Shown: piece after piece, positions 44,392 through 54,323 of the stretch | Layout: the number at the start of each line of letters is the position of its first letter | Position numbering within the stretch: position 1 is the stretch's first letter | Assembly: GCA_047618505.1 (NCBI GenBank) | Contig: JBLHLB010000001.1 | Coordinates: forward strand, 1-64,000 | DNA from: JBLHLB01 sp047618505 | GTDB taxonomy: Bacteria; Planctomycetota; UBA1135; GCA-002686595 | Direction: 5' to 3' | DNA length: 64,000 bases | The notes under the pieces: model-generated | Database searches by the model: none | What the model was told of the DNA's origin: nothing | Seen by the model: the letters and a program-made list of their open reading frames with translations, nothing else | Program-made: the position numbers and the translations under genes

Positions 44392-45891
44392 ATGCTGCTC
44401 TTGAATTCATCAACCGCTTTCGTTCTCGCGCTGCTTCCCCTCGCCGGTGGATCCGCTGTCATTAAAACCGGCGACGATGGCGCAAACTGGCCCCAGTTCC
44501 GGGGTCCCGGCGGATTATGTGTCGCTGACGACACCCCGATCCCCACGGACTTTGGTCCGGACAAGCGCGTGCTCTGGAAGACGGAGGTCCCCAAAGGCCA
44601 CTCCTCCCCGGTGATTTGGGGCCAGCAGGTGATCGTGACGGGATACGAAAGTGGTACGAACATCATCCTTTCCCTCGATTGGTCGAGTGGGGAATTGATC
44701 TGGGACTTCGGAATCGAAGGCTCTTCCCTAGAGGACGTGGAGTATCCGCATACAGATGCCGCCCCGGGGCAACCCACCCCCTGCACGGACGGTAAGCGCA
44801 TCATCGCCTACTTCGCGAACTATGGCCTGGTCGCCTTCAGTATGGAAGGCGAGGTCCTCTGGGAGCGCGAGCTGCCCTACCCTGGTTATGCATTCGGCGT
44901 TGCCAACTCGCCGATCCTCGTGGGCGAGCGCGTGATCTTGACCCGCGACGGGGCACCGGAGACCGCGATCATGGCCTTTGACGCCGCCACTGGCGAAGAT
45001 GCCTGGAAGATCGACCGCTTCGATTACGGCGAATCCCACGGCTCGCCCTTCCTGTGGCGCAACGCGGACCGCGAAGAGTTGATCATCAGCGGCACGCGCC
45101 GCGTGTGCTCCTATGATCCCGCAACGGGTGAGTCTCTGTGGACCTACGACGGAATTACGGTCTTCCCCTGCACAACTGCGGTCGGCGATGCGGACACGCT
45201 TTACTTCGCTGCCTGGAGCACATCGAACGCCACGGGGCGCTCGCTGATGGAGGGCACCTTCGGTCGTTCCATAAAGCTGAGTGATGCAGAGATTGGGAAC
45301 CCGCGGCTCTTCTTCGAGCGCCTGGACCTCGACGGCGACGGACACGTGAAAGGCGAGGAAGTCCCCGAATCGAGGGCGAAAGACGCCTTTAGCTTCGTTG
45401 ACACCAACGGCAATGGATCCTGGGAAGTCGAGGAGTTCATGAGCTTCTCCGAGCTCGATGAAAGACCCGGCAAGAACATCATGGTCGCCATCAAGCGCGG
45501 CGGTAAGGGCGACATCGACGCCAGCGGCCTACGCTGGACCTGGCGACGGGGACTGCCCTATGTGGCTTCGCCGTTGCTCTACCGCGGCCGCATTTGGCTC
45601 TTCAAGTCCGGCGGCATCGCGACTTGCCTAGATGCCGAGACGGGCAAGGCGATCTTCGACCGCGAAAGGCTCGGCGATAACAGCGAGTACTACCTCTCGC
45701 CCGTGGGCGCGGCCGGGCACGTCATCGCGGGCGCCGTGGAAGGGACAATGGTCGTCCTGAAGGCCACGGCCGATGAACTCGAAGTGGTGCACAGCGTGCA
45801 CTTCGAGGATGGCCTCTTCGGAACGCCGGCCGTGCTCGACGGCAAGATCTTCATGCGCACGTCGACGACGATGTATGCCTTTGGGCTCTAG
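44392..45891 (+). CDS. Exported PQQ-like propeller protein with inserted EF-hand pair
   Basis: A 499-residue secreted protein with an N-terminal signal (LNSSTAFVLALLPLAGGSA) and the family opening NWPQFRGPGGL. Blades are seen at LDWSSGELIWDFG, FDAATGEDAWKID and YDPATGESLWTYD. At 312-323 (DLDGDGHVKGEE) and 337-348 (DTNGNGSWEVEE) two EF-hand loops interrupt the propeller, so calcium binding is likely. The propeller then resumes (LDAETGKAIFDRE). The function of the propeller is unknown. Unusual combination, though calcium motifs in secreted propellers are known. Confidence 0.88.
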   Translation: MLLLNSSTAFVLALLPLAGGSAVIKTGDDGANWPQFRGPGGLCVADDTPIPTDFGPDKRVLWKTEVPKGHSSPVIWGQQVIVTGYESGTNIILSLDWSSGELIWDFGIEGSSLEDVEYPHTDAAPGQPTPCTDGKRIIAYFANYGLVAFSMEGEVLWERELPYPGYAFGVANSPILVGERVILTRDGAPETAIMAFDAATGEDAWKIDRFDYGESHGSPFLWRNADREELIISGTRRVCSYDPATGESLWTYDGITVFPCTTAVGDADTLYFAAWSTSNATGRSLMEGTFGRSIKLSDAEIGNPRLFFERLDLDGDGHVKGEEVPESRAKDAFSFVDTNGNGSWEVEEFMSFSELDERPGKNIMVAIKRGGKGDIDASGLRWTWRRGLPYVASPLLYRGRIWLFKSGGIATCLDAETGKAIFDRERLGDNSEYYLSPVGAAGHVIAGAVEGTMVVLKATADELEVVHSVHFEDGLFGTPAVLDGKIFMRTSTTMYAFGL

Positions 45892-45934
45892 CAACCCGTC
45901 GAAAAACAGCCGCTCCCCGCTTGGCCCCTCGAGC

Positions 45935-46501
45935 TTACTCGCTTTTCGCAAGCTTGAACGTGAAGGGATGTTTGTCGACGCCTTCAGCATTCTCGAGGCG
46001 TACGGTTAGCTCGTCCCCCGTCCGCCGATAGACCATGCGACGGGGGTCGTCGCGTTCGGGGTTCTCGAAGATGGCGTAGTTGTCGCCCATATCCTTGAGG
46101 GGGAAGGTCAGGGGACCGTCCTTCTCGGAATCCCAACCCTTCAGGTTGCGGCTAAAGTGGCGCAGGCGGAAGACCAGGCCGTGCTCCTTGTCCGTCTCGA
46201 TGCTCATCAACTCATAGAGCCAAACGCCGCCGCCGCGGGACCAACGGAAGCAGCCGACCATGGCGTCCTCGCGTGCAGGGGACCAGGTCTCCTCGAGGTA
46301 CTGCTCGCCCTCGGCAGAGTCGCCCTCGGCAGAGGCGCTCTCGATCTCCCAGCGGCCCCCCATCCAATCCAGGCGCGAAATGAGAGAGTCTTCCTGGTTT
46401 GTGCCAGGGACCGCGCTCGGGTCGACGTATAGGTCGGCATCCATAGACACGGCCAGGAACATCAGGGGCGCTAGGAGCGCGATCAATAGGAGCTTCTTCA
46501 T
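45935..46501 (-). CDS. DUF6265-type exported protein
   Basis: A 188-residue secreted protein: signal KKLLLIALLAPLMFLAVS, then the domain opening LDWMGGRWEIES, EETWSPAREDAMVGCFRWSR, WLYELMSIETD and FRLRHFSRNLKGW. This is the pattern of DUF6265, a small beta-barrel-like (possibly lipocalin-like) domain of unknown function. It is convergent with the PQQ/EF-hand gene. Confidence 0.75.
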   Translation of the reverse strand: MKKLLLIALLAPLMFLAVSMDADLYVDPSAVPGTNQEDSLISRLDWMGGRWEIESASAEGDSAEGEQYLEETWSPAREDAMVGCFRWSRGGGVWLYELMSIETDKEHGLVFRLRHFSRNLKGWDSEKDGPLTFPLKDMGDNYAIFENPERDDPRRMVYRRTGDELTVRLENAEGVDKHPFTFKLAKSE

Positions 46502-46649
46502 GGGAGGGGAACCTTGGTCGTCCTAGGGGCTAGTAAGCCTAGTTCTCCCAGAGGCCATGGACAGTATGGAAACTGTTCGAGGGGACGTGGCTGCCCGTAA
46601 CCTATGGAGACCCGGGACGCCGGTGGATACCGCAGAGCGGAACAGACAT

Positions 46650-47489
46650 ATGAATCGGCAACACGACAACGCACAGAAGACCCCCACATGGCTCGCCATT
46701 GCCCTGCTTCCCCTGCTAACAGGTGCAAGTTGTGGTACTCAGAATGCTTCGGCGGAGCAGGCAGGGGAGGAGCAAGGCAAGCCGGTGGTCCAGGAAGTCG
46801 AGGTGGTCAAGACCTACCCCCACGATCCCCTCGCCTATACCCAGGGCCTGGTCTTTGCGGATGGGCGCTTTGTGGAGGGAACGGGTCGTTATGGAACATC
46901 TCACATGCGGGAGGTGCGCCTGGAAACCGGCGAAGTGCTGCGCAACCTGCCCCTGGATGACGACCTCTTCGGCGAAGGCGTTGCATTGCACGACGGCCAA
47001 CTCTTCCAGTTGACCTGGAAGAGCGGGCGTGTCTTCGTCTACGACCGTCGCAGCTTCAAGCTCATCGGAGAACGGAGTTTGACGACCCAAGGTTGGGGTC
47101 TCGTGAGTGACGGGACGCACCTGATCCTGAGCGATGGAACGGACGTGCTACGCTTCCTCGATCCCAAGAACTTCAAGGAGGTGCGGCGTATTTCCGTGAC
47201 CAGCGAAGGGCGTCCTGTGGGTCAACTGAACGAGCTGGAGATGGTCGAAGGAGAGATCTACTCCAACGTTTGGAAGAGCAACTTCATCGCGCGCATCGAC
47301 CCCAAGGACGGCCACGTCATCGGCTGGCTGAATATGGCCAGCATCATCGACTTCCCGCCGATTCGTGATCAGGATGCGGTTCTCAACGGGATCGCCTACG
47401 ACGCCAAACAGAAGCGACTGTTCGTGACAGGGAAGCTCTGGCCGAAGGTCTACGAAGTGCGCGCCAAGGTCGAAGTCAAGGACGACTGA
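46650..47489 (+). CDS. Glutaminyl-peptide cyclotransferase (glutamine cyclotransferase family)
   Basis: A 279-residue exported five-bladed propeller enzyme that converts N-terminal Gln to pyroglutamate in the family members studied. Signal region WLAIALLPLLTGASC may be a non-canonical lipobox. Family hallmarks: VVKTYPHDPLAYTQGLVF, EGTGRYGTSHMREV, VALHDGQLFQLTWKSGR, GWGLVSDGTHLILSDGTD, QLNELEMVEGEIYSNVW and VLNGIAYDAKQKRLFVTGK. The ATG at 46650 is chosen for the signal peptide; the frame is open 31 codons earlier. A strong terminator follows. Confidence 0.9.
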   Translation: MNRQHDNAQKTPTWLAIALLPLLTGASCGTQNASAEQAGEEQGKPVVQEVEVVKTYPHDPLAYTQGLVFADGRFVEGTGRYGTSHMREVRLETGEVLRNLPLDDDLFGEGVALHDGQLFQLTWKSGRVFVYDRRSFKLIGERSLTTQGWGLVSDGTHLILSDGTDVLRFLDPKNFKEVRRISVTSEGRPVGQLNELEMVEGEIYSNVWKSNFIARIDPKDGHVIGWLNMASIIDFPPIRDQDAVLNGIAYDAKQKRLFVTGKLWPKVYEVRAKVEVKDD

Positions 47490-47535
47490 TCACCGAAGGC
47501 GAACGGGCTGATCTCCACCCGCCCGGAGAGAACAC

Positions 47536-47573
47536 AGGAACCTCTGATCGCCCGCGGGTGATCAGAGGTTCCT
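47536..47573 (+). terminator. Intrinsic terminator after the cyclotransferase gene
   Basis: A perfect 14-bp inverted repeat (47536-47549 and 47560-47573) with a 10-nt loop is followed by TTGTTT. It lies 47 bp after the stop codon. Confidence 0.82.
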
Positions 47574-47618
47574 TTGTTTCGCCAAGGCGCGCCTGGGCGG
47601 TCTAGGGGGCGGCCGGGA

Positions 47619-48059
47619 TTAGAGCAGCTCGCCCGCCAGGGTCTGGACGAGCCTCATGTCGACCTTGCCCTTGTAGTCGGCGGAGAGGGCTTTCATGAGC
47701 TTACCCATCTCCTTCTTCGAGCTGATGCCGAGTTCGCCGATGAGCTTCTCAACCAAGGCGCGGGTTTCCTCGGGGCTCATTTTCTCGGGCAGGTAACCGA
47801 TCAGGACGGCCGTTTCAGCGTCCTCCTTATCGGCTAGCTCCTGACGCCCAGCGGCGGCGAACTGCGTCGAGGAGTCCTTACGCTTCTTGACCTCCTTTTC
47901 GACCACCGACTCAAGCTCGCCATCGGTCAGGTATTCACCCTTCTCGATGACGGCGTACTTGGCGGCACTCAGGACCATGCGCAGGGTGTCCCGCGTAATC
48001 ACGTCCTTGGCTCGCATGGCGGCCTTGAGGTCTGCGTTTAGTCGATCGTGGAGGCTCAT
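47619..48059 (-). CDS. GatB/YqeY domain protein
   Basis: A 146-residue helical protein of the YqeY family: DLKAAMRAKDVITRDTLRMV at the N-terminus, VVEKEVKKRKDSSTQF, then EDAETAVLIGYLPEKMSPEE and GKLMKALSADYKGKVDMRLV. It shares a domain with the tail of amidotransferase GatB; the free-standing protein may act on tRNA or amino acids but is not well defined. It begins 35 bp after the end of gyrA on the same strand, so probably co-transcribed. Confidence 0.92.
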   Translation of the reverse strand: MSLHDRLNADLKAAMRAKDVITRDTLRMVLSAAKYAVIEKGEYLTDGELESVVEKEVKKRKDSSTQFAAAGRQELADKEDAETAVLIGYLPEKMSPEETRALVEKLIGELGISSKKEMGKLMKALSADYKGKVDMRLVQTLAGELL

Positions 48060-48094
48060 TGTAGTGGGCTGATTAGGTGTCGTAAGGCGAGAGC

Positions 48095-50728
48095 CTACTC
48101 GTCGGATTTTTCTGAGTCGTCGGAGTCGTCGGAGTCGTCGCTGGCGCTGTCTTCAGAATCAGCTTCTGTTGCACCGGCGCTGGCTTCGGGTGAAGCGTCC
48201 GCTGCACCCTCGCTGCCCTCGGCAACCGCAACTCCCTCGGCACCCTCTTCTTCCACTTCGATGTCCTCTTCGCGCACGATTTCGGTCGCGACGAGGGTGT
48301 CTGCGTTCTTGAGGTTGACCAGGCGCACACCCTGGGTGCTTCGACCCATGGCGCGCATGTCGGCCACGGGCGAACGCACGATCATGCCGCTGGCGGTGAT
48401 GTACATGACATCGTCGCCGTCGGTGGCGCGGGCCAAGGAGACGACCTCACCGTTGCGATCGGTGGTGCGGATGTTGACCACACCTTGACCGCCGCGATTC
48501 TTGATCGGGTACTCGATCAAGGGCGTGCGCTTGCCGTAGCCGTTGACGCAGGCCGTGAAGACCGTGGTCTCGTCATTGCTCGGGGAGACGATCATGCCAA
48601 CAACGCGATCCTTCTCGCGTAGCCTGATGCCGCGCACTCCGCGGGCTTGGCGTCCCATGGCGCGGGCGGCCTTCTCGTCGAAGCGGATGGCCTTGCCCAT
48701 TGCGGTGCCGAGCACGATCGTGTCGCCGGGCTCGCACAGCCCGAGGCCGATCAGCTCGTCGTCCTCGTCCAACTGAATAGCCCAGATGCCCGCCGTACGC
48801 GGACGAGAGAAGGCCTCTAGCGGCGTCTTCTTGACCGTGCCCTTGGCCGTGGCGAAGAAGATATAACGGTCGGAATCGAAGTTCGGCACACGCAGAACCG
48901 TGTGGATCTTCTCACCCTCGTCCAGGGCCAGGAGGTTCAGGATGGCGCGTCCCTGGGACGTGCGCGAGCCCTCCGGCAACTGGTAAACCTTAGTCCAGTA
49001 GACCTTGCCCTTGTTCGAGAAGCTCAACAGGTAGTCGTGGGTGTTGGCCACGAAGAGCTGGGCGAGCACGTCGCCCTCCTTCGAAACCGAACCCTTCACG
49101 CCGCGGCCACCGCGACTCTGTTGACGGTAGACATCCAGGGGCACGCGCTTGACGTAACCGGCGCGCGAGAAGGTGACGACCATCATCTCCTCCTGGATCA
49201 GCTCTTCGATGTCGAAGCCGCCACCGACTTCCTCGTTGGAAATCTCCGTACGGCGGTCGTCGCCAAAGCGCTTCACGACCTCTTCGAGGTCCTCGAGGAT
49301 GATCGCGATGACGCGCTCGGCGCTGGCCAAGATGTCCTCGAGGTCGGCGATCTCTGCCACGAGCTTGTTGAACTCGTCCTCGAGCTTCTCGCGCTCCAGG
49401 CCGGTCAAGCGACCGAGGCGCATGTCGACGATGGCCTGGGACTGTGCGGCGGAGAGGGCGAATTCCTTGCGCAGACCGGACTTGGCTTGGTCGGTGTCCG
49501 AGCTGGCCCGGATGATCGCGATGACACGATCAATGTCGCCGATCGCGATGCGCAGACCTTCGACGATGTGCTTGCGCTCTTCGGCCTTGCGCAACAGGAA
49601 GCGCGTGCGGGCCCGAATCACGCTCTTGCGGTGTTCGATCCAGGCATCGATCATGCCGCGCAGGGTCAGAGTGCGCGGTTGGCCATCGGCGATGGCCAGG
49701 TTGATGATCGAGAAGGTCGACTGCAGGGGCGTGTACTGGAAGAGCTGGTTGACGATGACCTGGGGGTCCTCGTTCTTCTTCAACTCGACGACCAGACGGA
49801 TACCGTCACGGTCAGATTCGTCGCGCAGGTCGGAGATGCCGGTGATACGCCCGTCCTTCACCAGATCAACGATCTTCTCGATGATCAAGGTCTTGCGGAC
49901 CTGGTAGGGGATCTGGGTGAAGACCAGTTGCTCCCTATTACTGCGGATCTCCTCGACGTGGTGCTTCGCGCGCACCACCGCCCGCCCACGGCCCGTGGAA
50001 TAGGCCTGGAGGACGCCGCGGCGTCCCATCATGATTCCGCCTGTGGGGAAGTCCGGTCCCGTCACGATCTCGCACAGGGTCGCCATGGTGACGTCCTCGT
50101 CCGCCAGGACGGCCCGGATAGCCGCCGCGATCTCCCGCAGGTTGTGGGGCGGCAAGCTCGTAGCCATGCCTACCGCGATACCATCCGAACCATTGCAAAG
50201 GAGGTTGGGGAAGCGCCCGGGCAGCACCGTCGGCTCCGTCAAACGCTCATCGTAGTTCGGCTGGAAGGCCACGGTCTCCTTGTCCAGGTCCGCCAGCATG
50301 TCGACCGTGGGACCGGCCATGCGCGCTTCCGTGTAACGCATGGCAGCCGGCGGGTCGCCGTCGATGGAACCGAAGTTCCCCTGCCCGTCCACCAGCGGAT
50401 AGCGCAGGGAGAAGACCTGAGCCATACGCACCAGGGTCGGGTAGATGACCGACTCGCCGTGGGGGTGGTACTCACCTGAGGTGTGGCCGGCGATGTTCGC
50501 GCACTTGCGATACTTCGCGCTGGGCCGCAGCTTCAGGTCGTTCATCGCCACCAGGATCCGCCGCTGGGAAGGCTTGAGCCCGTCCCGAATGTCCGGCAGG
50601 GCGCGGGAGTGAATCACGGAGAGAGCGTAGGTCAGGTACGACTCGCTCATCTCCTTTTCGATCAAGCGCGGCTCGATGCGATCGCCCTCAACAACCTCGA
50701 AGGGCACGGGCATTTCTTTATCGGTCAT
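48095..50728 (-). CDS. gyrA: DNA gyrase subunit A
   Basis: 877 residues. The breakage-reunion domain begins [20 protein letters not shown]; the catalytic Tyr132 is in AAMRYTEAR. The quinolone region reads [12 protein letters not shown], with Ser93 (E. coli Ser83) kept but Pro97 where E. coli has Asp87. The C-terminal beta-pinwheel includes a GyrA box (QSRGGRG), which marks gyrase rather than topoisomerase IV. The last 60 residues are a very acidic Ser/Asp/Glu/Ala tail encoded by short imperfect repeats near 48117-48160. No gyrB is adjacent. An operon with yqeY is likely. Confidence 0.96.
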   Translation of the reverse strand: MTDKEMPVPFEVVEGDRIEPRLIEKEMSESYLTYALSVIHSRALPDIRDGLKPSQRRILVAMNDLKLRPSAKYRKCANIAGHTSGEYHPHGESVIYPTLVRMAQVFSLRYPLVDGQGNFGSIDGDPPAAMRYTEARMAGPTVDMLADLDKETVAFQPNYDERLTEPTVLPGRFPNLLCNGSDGIAVGMATSLPPHNLREIAAAIRAVLADEDVTMATLCEIVTGPDFPTGGIMMGRRGVLQAYSTGRGRAVVRAKHHVEEIRSNREQLVFTQIPYQVRKTLIIEKIVDLVKDGRITGISDLRDESDRDGIRLVVELKKNEDPQVIVNQLFQYTPLQSTFSIINLAIADGQPRTLTLRGMIDAWIEHRKSVIRARTRFLLRKAEERKHIVEGLRIAIGDIDRVIAIIRASSDTDQAKSGLRKEFALSAAQSQAIVDMRLGRLTGLEREKLEDEFNKLVAEIADLEDILASAERVIAIILEDLEEVVKRFGDDRRTEISNEEVGGGFDIEELIQEEMMVVTFSRAGYVKRVPLDVYRQQSRGGRGVKGSVSKEGDVLAQLFVANTHDYLLSFSNKGKVYWTKVYQLPEGSRTSQGRAILNLLALDEGEKIHTVLRVPNFDSDRYIFFATAKGTVKKTPLEAFSRPRTAGIWAIQLDEDDELIGLGLCEPGDTIVLGTAMGKAIRFDEKAARAMGRQARGVRGIRLREKDRVVGMIVSPSNDETTVFTACVNGYGKRTPLIEYPIKNRGGQGVVNIRTTDRNGEVVSLARATDGDDVMYITASGMIVRSPVADMRAMGRSTQGVRLVNLKNADTLVATEIVREEDIEVEEEGAEGVAVAEGSEGAADASPEASAGATEADSEDSASDDSDDSDDSEKSDE

Positions 50729-50963
50729 GGTGTGGATTCCAACGTCTGATGCCCGGAGGGCGGCCGAGCATTATCCAGCCCAGGGCTTTGGGATTCCAGA
50801 CGACACTGTTAATACAGGGAGCTATGGCGCAGTTTTCTCCAGGAGCGCGCTAGCTTTGAGACTCGCCCAGGAGATATGACGGCCCTAGGGCTCACTTCAG
50901 GGCCTCTGGGACCACAAAGGGTCCCAGGCACGACTTTGCCCCAACGGCACCCCCAAGACGACC

Positions 50964-51452
50964 ATGAGCGATTCGACCCCCCCGCCTTCACACCTCGCTC
51001 TGTCCCTCGGACGCATGCCGACGGGCCTATATCTGGTCACGACAAAGACTCCGGACGGACCCGTTGGGTTCATCGGATCCTTCGTGATGCAGATGGGCTT
51101 CAAGCCCCCCACCTTATGTGTCGGCGTGGGCAAGGAGCGCGGCCCACTGGCGGCCATGCGCGCCCACGGCTCCTTCGCCGTTTCGATCCTGGACGCAAAG
51201 AGCCAGGGCCTAATGGGCGCCTTTTTCAAGAAGTACGAGGACGGCAGCGGCCCCTTCGATCAAGTCGAACACAAGGCCGCCCCCTCCGGCGCCCCGATCA
51301 TCACGGGCGCCCTGGCCTGGATGGACTGCAGCATCTCTGGCGAACACGAGTTGGACGACCACGTGGTCGTGTTCGGAACCGTGGAAGCGGGCGAACTACT
51401 GCGCGAGGGCGACCCGTCAATCCACCTGCGCAAGAACGGTCTCAGCTACTGA
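50964..51452 (+). CDS. Flavin reductase-like FMN-binding protein
   Basis: A 162-residue split-barrel flavin-binding protein: LALSLGRMPTGLYLVTTKT, GFIGSFVMQMGFKPPTLCVGV, MRAHGSFAVSILDA, GAFFKKYEDGSGPFD, and a C-terminal HVVVFGTVEAGEL strand. This matches the flavin reductase family used as NAD(P)H:FMN oxidoreductase or as a flavin-dependent domain. It is divergent from gyrA, about 235 bp away, and probably monocistronic. Confidence 0.88.
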   Translation: MSDSTPPPSHLALSLGRMPTGLYLVTTKTPDGPVGFIGSFVMQMGFKPPTLCVGVGKERGPLAAMRAHGSFAVSILDAKSQGLMGAFFKKYEDGSGPFDQVEHKAAPSGAPIITGALAWMDCSISGEHELDDHVVVFGTVEAGELLREGDPSIHLRKNGLSY

Positions 51453-51507
51453 AACACCAGGGAGGGGGAGTCCTGACTCACCCCCTTTCTGGCGCAGGGC
51501 TCTGAAA

Positions 51508-52081
51508 CTACAGGCGGTACGTGTTCGAAGCCGCCTCGTAGTTCAGGTACTTGTCGCAGCGGTCGCCGTTGAGGACCTTGCGGAAGAAGCGCTTTACCTT
51601 CGGGTTCCCTAGGGGGTCGCCTTCGAAGTAGGCGTGGGAGCGGCCGATTTTTGAGGCCTCGGTGAATTGCACGTAGGCGGTGTGCCGGGAATAGAGATTG
51701 AAGGGGTAATGCCCCAGGCGTGCCCAATGTTCCTCGCCGGTCTTCATGCGTGAAACCTGCAGAGCACGGTCATCCTCATTGATAGTGATGTAGACCCAGC
51801 GGCGGGCCCGAATTCGATCTACCCAGCGGGCGTGAGCGGCGTTGTTCGTATCGCCGGCGGCGAGAACGATGTTGTCAAAGATCAGGCCCGTGCCCTCCGA
51901 TGCGGTGGAGAGCAGTACGTGCTTGTAGAGGTAGTTCCCCCTGCTGTGGATCAGCAGATTTACCGTGAAGGGCAGCCGATTTCGCTGGCGCGGGCGACGA
52001 AGTCGGCGCGTTGGGCTTCTTACCTAGGATGCCCGGGCCGCCTGTCTTCTTCTCGGGCTGGCGGTTGGTAACCAGAAACAT
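51508..52081 (-). pseudogene. Alpha/beta-hydrolase pseudogene with internal deletion
   Basis: An ATG at 52081 with AGGAGA upstream starts MFLVTNRQPEKK, the normal front of a DUF900-like hydrolase family. After about 30 codons that frame is lost. From about 51987 to 51508 another frame carries the family's C-terminal half: LPFTVNLLIHSRGNYLYKHV (nucleophile elbow, normally HSMGN), IFDNIVLAAGDTNNAAHARW, YITINEDDRALQVSRMKTG and HAYFEGDPL. The middle, more than 100 residues in relatives as I remember them, is absent. A deletion with a frame change is the simplest reading. An ATG at 51747 could still make a 79-residue fragment. Confidence 0.8.
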
Positions 52082-52251
52082 TTCGCTCTCCTGTTTGCCG
52101 TGGTTCTCTAGATGGGGGGTGCCACGACTTGCACGCAGCACAGTGCTAGGTAGTGCACAATCTCTAGGCATTGCCGCCGCACCAAGAGAACAACAGTGCT
52201 ATCTCCTCCGGTGCGGATTCAATCTGCTCCTTTCCCGAGCGATCCGTGTAG

Positions 52252-53955
52252 TCAACGGCTCAAGATCGCGCCAGGGCCCTGGTTCAATTTCCCTTGAGCA
52301 TTCGGCACCCAGGGATCCACCAAGGCCTGGGCCCAGGGCTCCTCCAGGGAAACGCGGAGTTGCTCAAAGGCACCGATGGCTAGCTTGCGCTCGAGGACCG
52401 GGAGTAGGAGTTCATCGAGCAGCTCGAGGAGCACCTCGAGTTCGCGGGCTCCTCGCAGTTGCGCCAATTCGAGCAGGTCGCGGGCTGCGCCGATGTCTCC
52501 CGTCTGGGCCGCCAGCAACGCGGCGTCTTCAAGCTCCTCCGCCGCCATAGAAGGTTCAAGGGCGCGGGCCCGCCTGATCACCCGCTCGAGGTTTTGGTCG
52601 ACCTCAAGCCCACCCTCGATGCGCTGGGCTGCGCGCTCCCACTGCCCCAGACGTAGGTCCGCCAGGAGCTCTTCCCCCGGGCGCAGTTCAAACAGACGCA
52701 GGGCCCAAAGTGCCACCAAAGCGAGGGCCAGGACCGCGGCGCCTCGACTCCAGCGCTTGAGCGTCCGACTCAGACGTACTCCAATTTCCGGATCCTTGTC
52801 TGCGGAGATCAGGAAGCGCGCCCGGCGGCTCGTGGAGAAGTGGCGCCAGCCGTCGCGGTCACGCGCCTGGGTCCCGGTCACGCGAAAGAGCGCGCTAACC
52901 AGGGGAATGGGATCCCCTAGGGCCTCAAGACTGTTGAGATCCGCCTCCAACTCAAAGCGTCGGGAAAGGAAGCCAAAGACGAGCAACCACAGAACGAGCA
53001 GGCCCCCGAAGATCCCCATGGCGAGCCACTCGCTCTCCACCCCAACGCTATCAAGGAGAAGCTGCGCGCCGACGAAGACGATCAACACGAAAATCACGAA
53101 GGTCACCGCGTGGTGCCTGCGGGCATGGCCCATTTCGTGGGCGAAGACGGCGGCCAGCTCGCGCGGATGCAACTGCTGCAGGAGAGCGTCGGTAAAGAGC
53201 ACGACGCGCGTGCGCCGCGTGAATCCAACGATGGCCGCATTTGCCATTTGGAGGCCGGTATTCCAGAGCAGTAGCTCGCGGAACTCGAACTTGCTCTTGG
53301 CGGCAACCGCCTTCAGAAGGTCGCGTAACTCCCCATCGGGCAGGGGCTTGGTGGACCAGGTGTTGCGAAGAAGGAAGGGCATGAAGCCCAGGAAGCCGCC
53401 CAGGAGCAGCAAGGTGAAGAGCGTGTTGTAGAGCGACACTTCCTCCAGCCGCACGCGCAGTTCGTCGCTCTGGCCAAGGAAGGCGGACAGGCACACATAG
53501 AGGGCGAAGGGGGCCAGGCTCGACAGGAGCATGCGTGCCTGGAACAGGAACAGGGCACGGCGATCGCAGCGCGTGGGGTCGCGCAGGAGCGTGCGCGCGT
53601 GGAGGGCCGCGAAGTGAAAGGCGAGGTAGGGCGCGATCCCAAGGAGCAACTCAAGCCCCGGCCACTCCGCCAAGCTGGGCTGCACGCCGGTCCAAGTCCC
53701 GACACTTCCCAACCAATCCAGGGAGGTGACCGCGAAGACCTGGAGCCCAAAGGGCAGCAGCAGCAGAGTTCGCTGCAACAGCGCCGAGAGCCTAAAACGG
53801 CCGCGATATTGAGCGCTGCGGGCCACCAGGGCCCAGGCATGGGGCACCAGAATGAGGGCGGCCACAGCGATCGGGCGCGGACTCCCGCTATCGAAGCCGA
53901 GATCCGCCGCACCAACGGTCAGCAGCGCGAGGACGATGTAGAGAACTGACTCCAA
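52252..53955 (-). CDS. M48-family membrane metalloprotease
   Basis: 567 residues. Several N-terminal membrane helices are followed by the zinc site AVFAHEMGHARRHH (His273, Glu274, His277) and the third-ligand segment FELEADLNSL (about 334-343), as in the HtpX/Ste24 peptidases. NAAIVGFTRRTRVVLFTDAL before the zinc site is also typical. The last 150 residues, after another membrane helix, are helical and repeat-like (LRLGQWERAAQRIEGGLE), possibly TPR-like. It is the last gene of a probable four-gene minus-strand operon with rnhC and dapF. Probable role: membrane-protein quality control. Confidence 0.9.
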   Translation of the reverse strand: MESVLYIVLALLTVGAADLGFDSGSPRPIAVAALILVPHAWALVARSAQYRGRFRLSALLQRTLLLLPFGLQVFAVTSLDWLGSVGTWTGVQPSLAEWPGLELLLGIAPYLAFHFAALHARTLLRDPTRCDRRALFLFQARMLLSSLAPFALYVCLSAFLGQSDELRVRLEEVSLYNTLFTLLLLGGFLGFMPFLLRNTWSTKPLPDGELRDLLKAVAAKSKFEFRELLLWNTGLQMANAAIVGFTRRTRVVLFTDALLQQLHPRELAAVFAHEMGHARRHHAVTFVIFVLIVFVGAQLLLDSVGVESEWLAMGIFGGLLVLWLLVFGFLSRRFELEADLNSLEALGDPIPLVSALFRVTGTQARDRDGWRHFSTSRRARFLISADKDPEIGVRLSRTLKRWSRGAAVLALALVALWALRLFELRPGEELLADLRLGQWERAAQRIEGGLEVDQNLERVIRRARALEPSMAAEELEDAALLAAQTGDIGAARDLLELAQLRGARELEVLLELLDELLLPVLERKLAIGAFEQLRVSLEEPWAQALVDPWVPNAQGKLNQGPGAILSR

Positions 53956-53995
53956 GGCCCAGCAATTCTACGCTGTCACGGCTCTTCGAGGTCCG

Positions 53996-54274
53996 TTAGG
54001 CGAGCGCCTCTTTCAGGCCATCTTCCAACATGCGTCGAATCGTGCCCTCCGGTACGAAGCCGGGTTTCTTGGTCACCGTGACTGTCACGCTTGAGGCGGT
54101 CGCAACCCACTCGGCAACGACGGATCCAAGGGGAGTGTCCTTGCGCATGGCGCCGCTGTGCCCAGCGGTGGCTGAAGGGTCAACCGCCTGAACATCTAAA
54201 CGTTCTGCCGCCGCTCGAACGCGATTTGACGCCTCGTCCGCGCCATGGCTGTGGGCTATCTCGATCTCAATCAT
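53996..54274 (-). CDS. Polyhydroxyalkanoic-acid-system-like small protein
   Basis: 92 residues from ATG 54274 (MIEIEIAHSHGADEASNRVR). It has one helix after the first strand, then a beta sheet ending in TASSVTVTVTKKPGFVPEGTI and a terminal helix RRMLEDGLKEAL. This fits the small family annotated as polyhydroxyalkanoic acid system (granule-region) protein, whose biochemical role is unclear. No PHA synthesis genes are in the window, so the name may mislead. Located between dapF and the M48 gene with short gaps. Confidence 0.65.
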   Translation of the reverse strand: MIEIEIAHSHGADEASNRVRAAAERLDVQAVDPSATAGHSGAMRKDTPLGSVVAEWVATASSVTVTVTKKPGFVPEGTIRRMLEDGLKEALA

Positions 54275-54323
54275 GGTCCGGTTGGGGGAGTTGCTATCAG
54301 AAAGCGCGCTGGGGAAGCAGCGC

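Noticed and set aside
48117..48160. Short DNA repeats (TCGTCGGAG-like) as a mobile or CRISPR-type repeat
   Set aside because: They encode the acidic Asp/Ser tail of GyrA in frame, so they are codon repeats in a low-complexity tail.
48902..50479. 525-codon open frame on the plus strand opposite gyrA
   Set aside because: It is the antisense frame of a high-GC gene with strong codon bias. The translation is Val/Asp/Leu-rich repeats without a family pattern, and gyrA on the other strand is certain.
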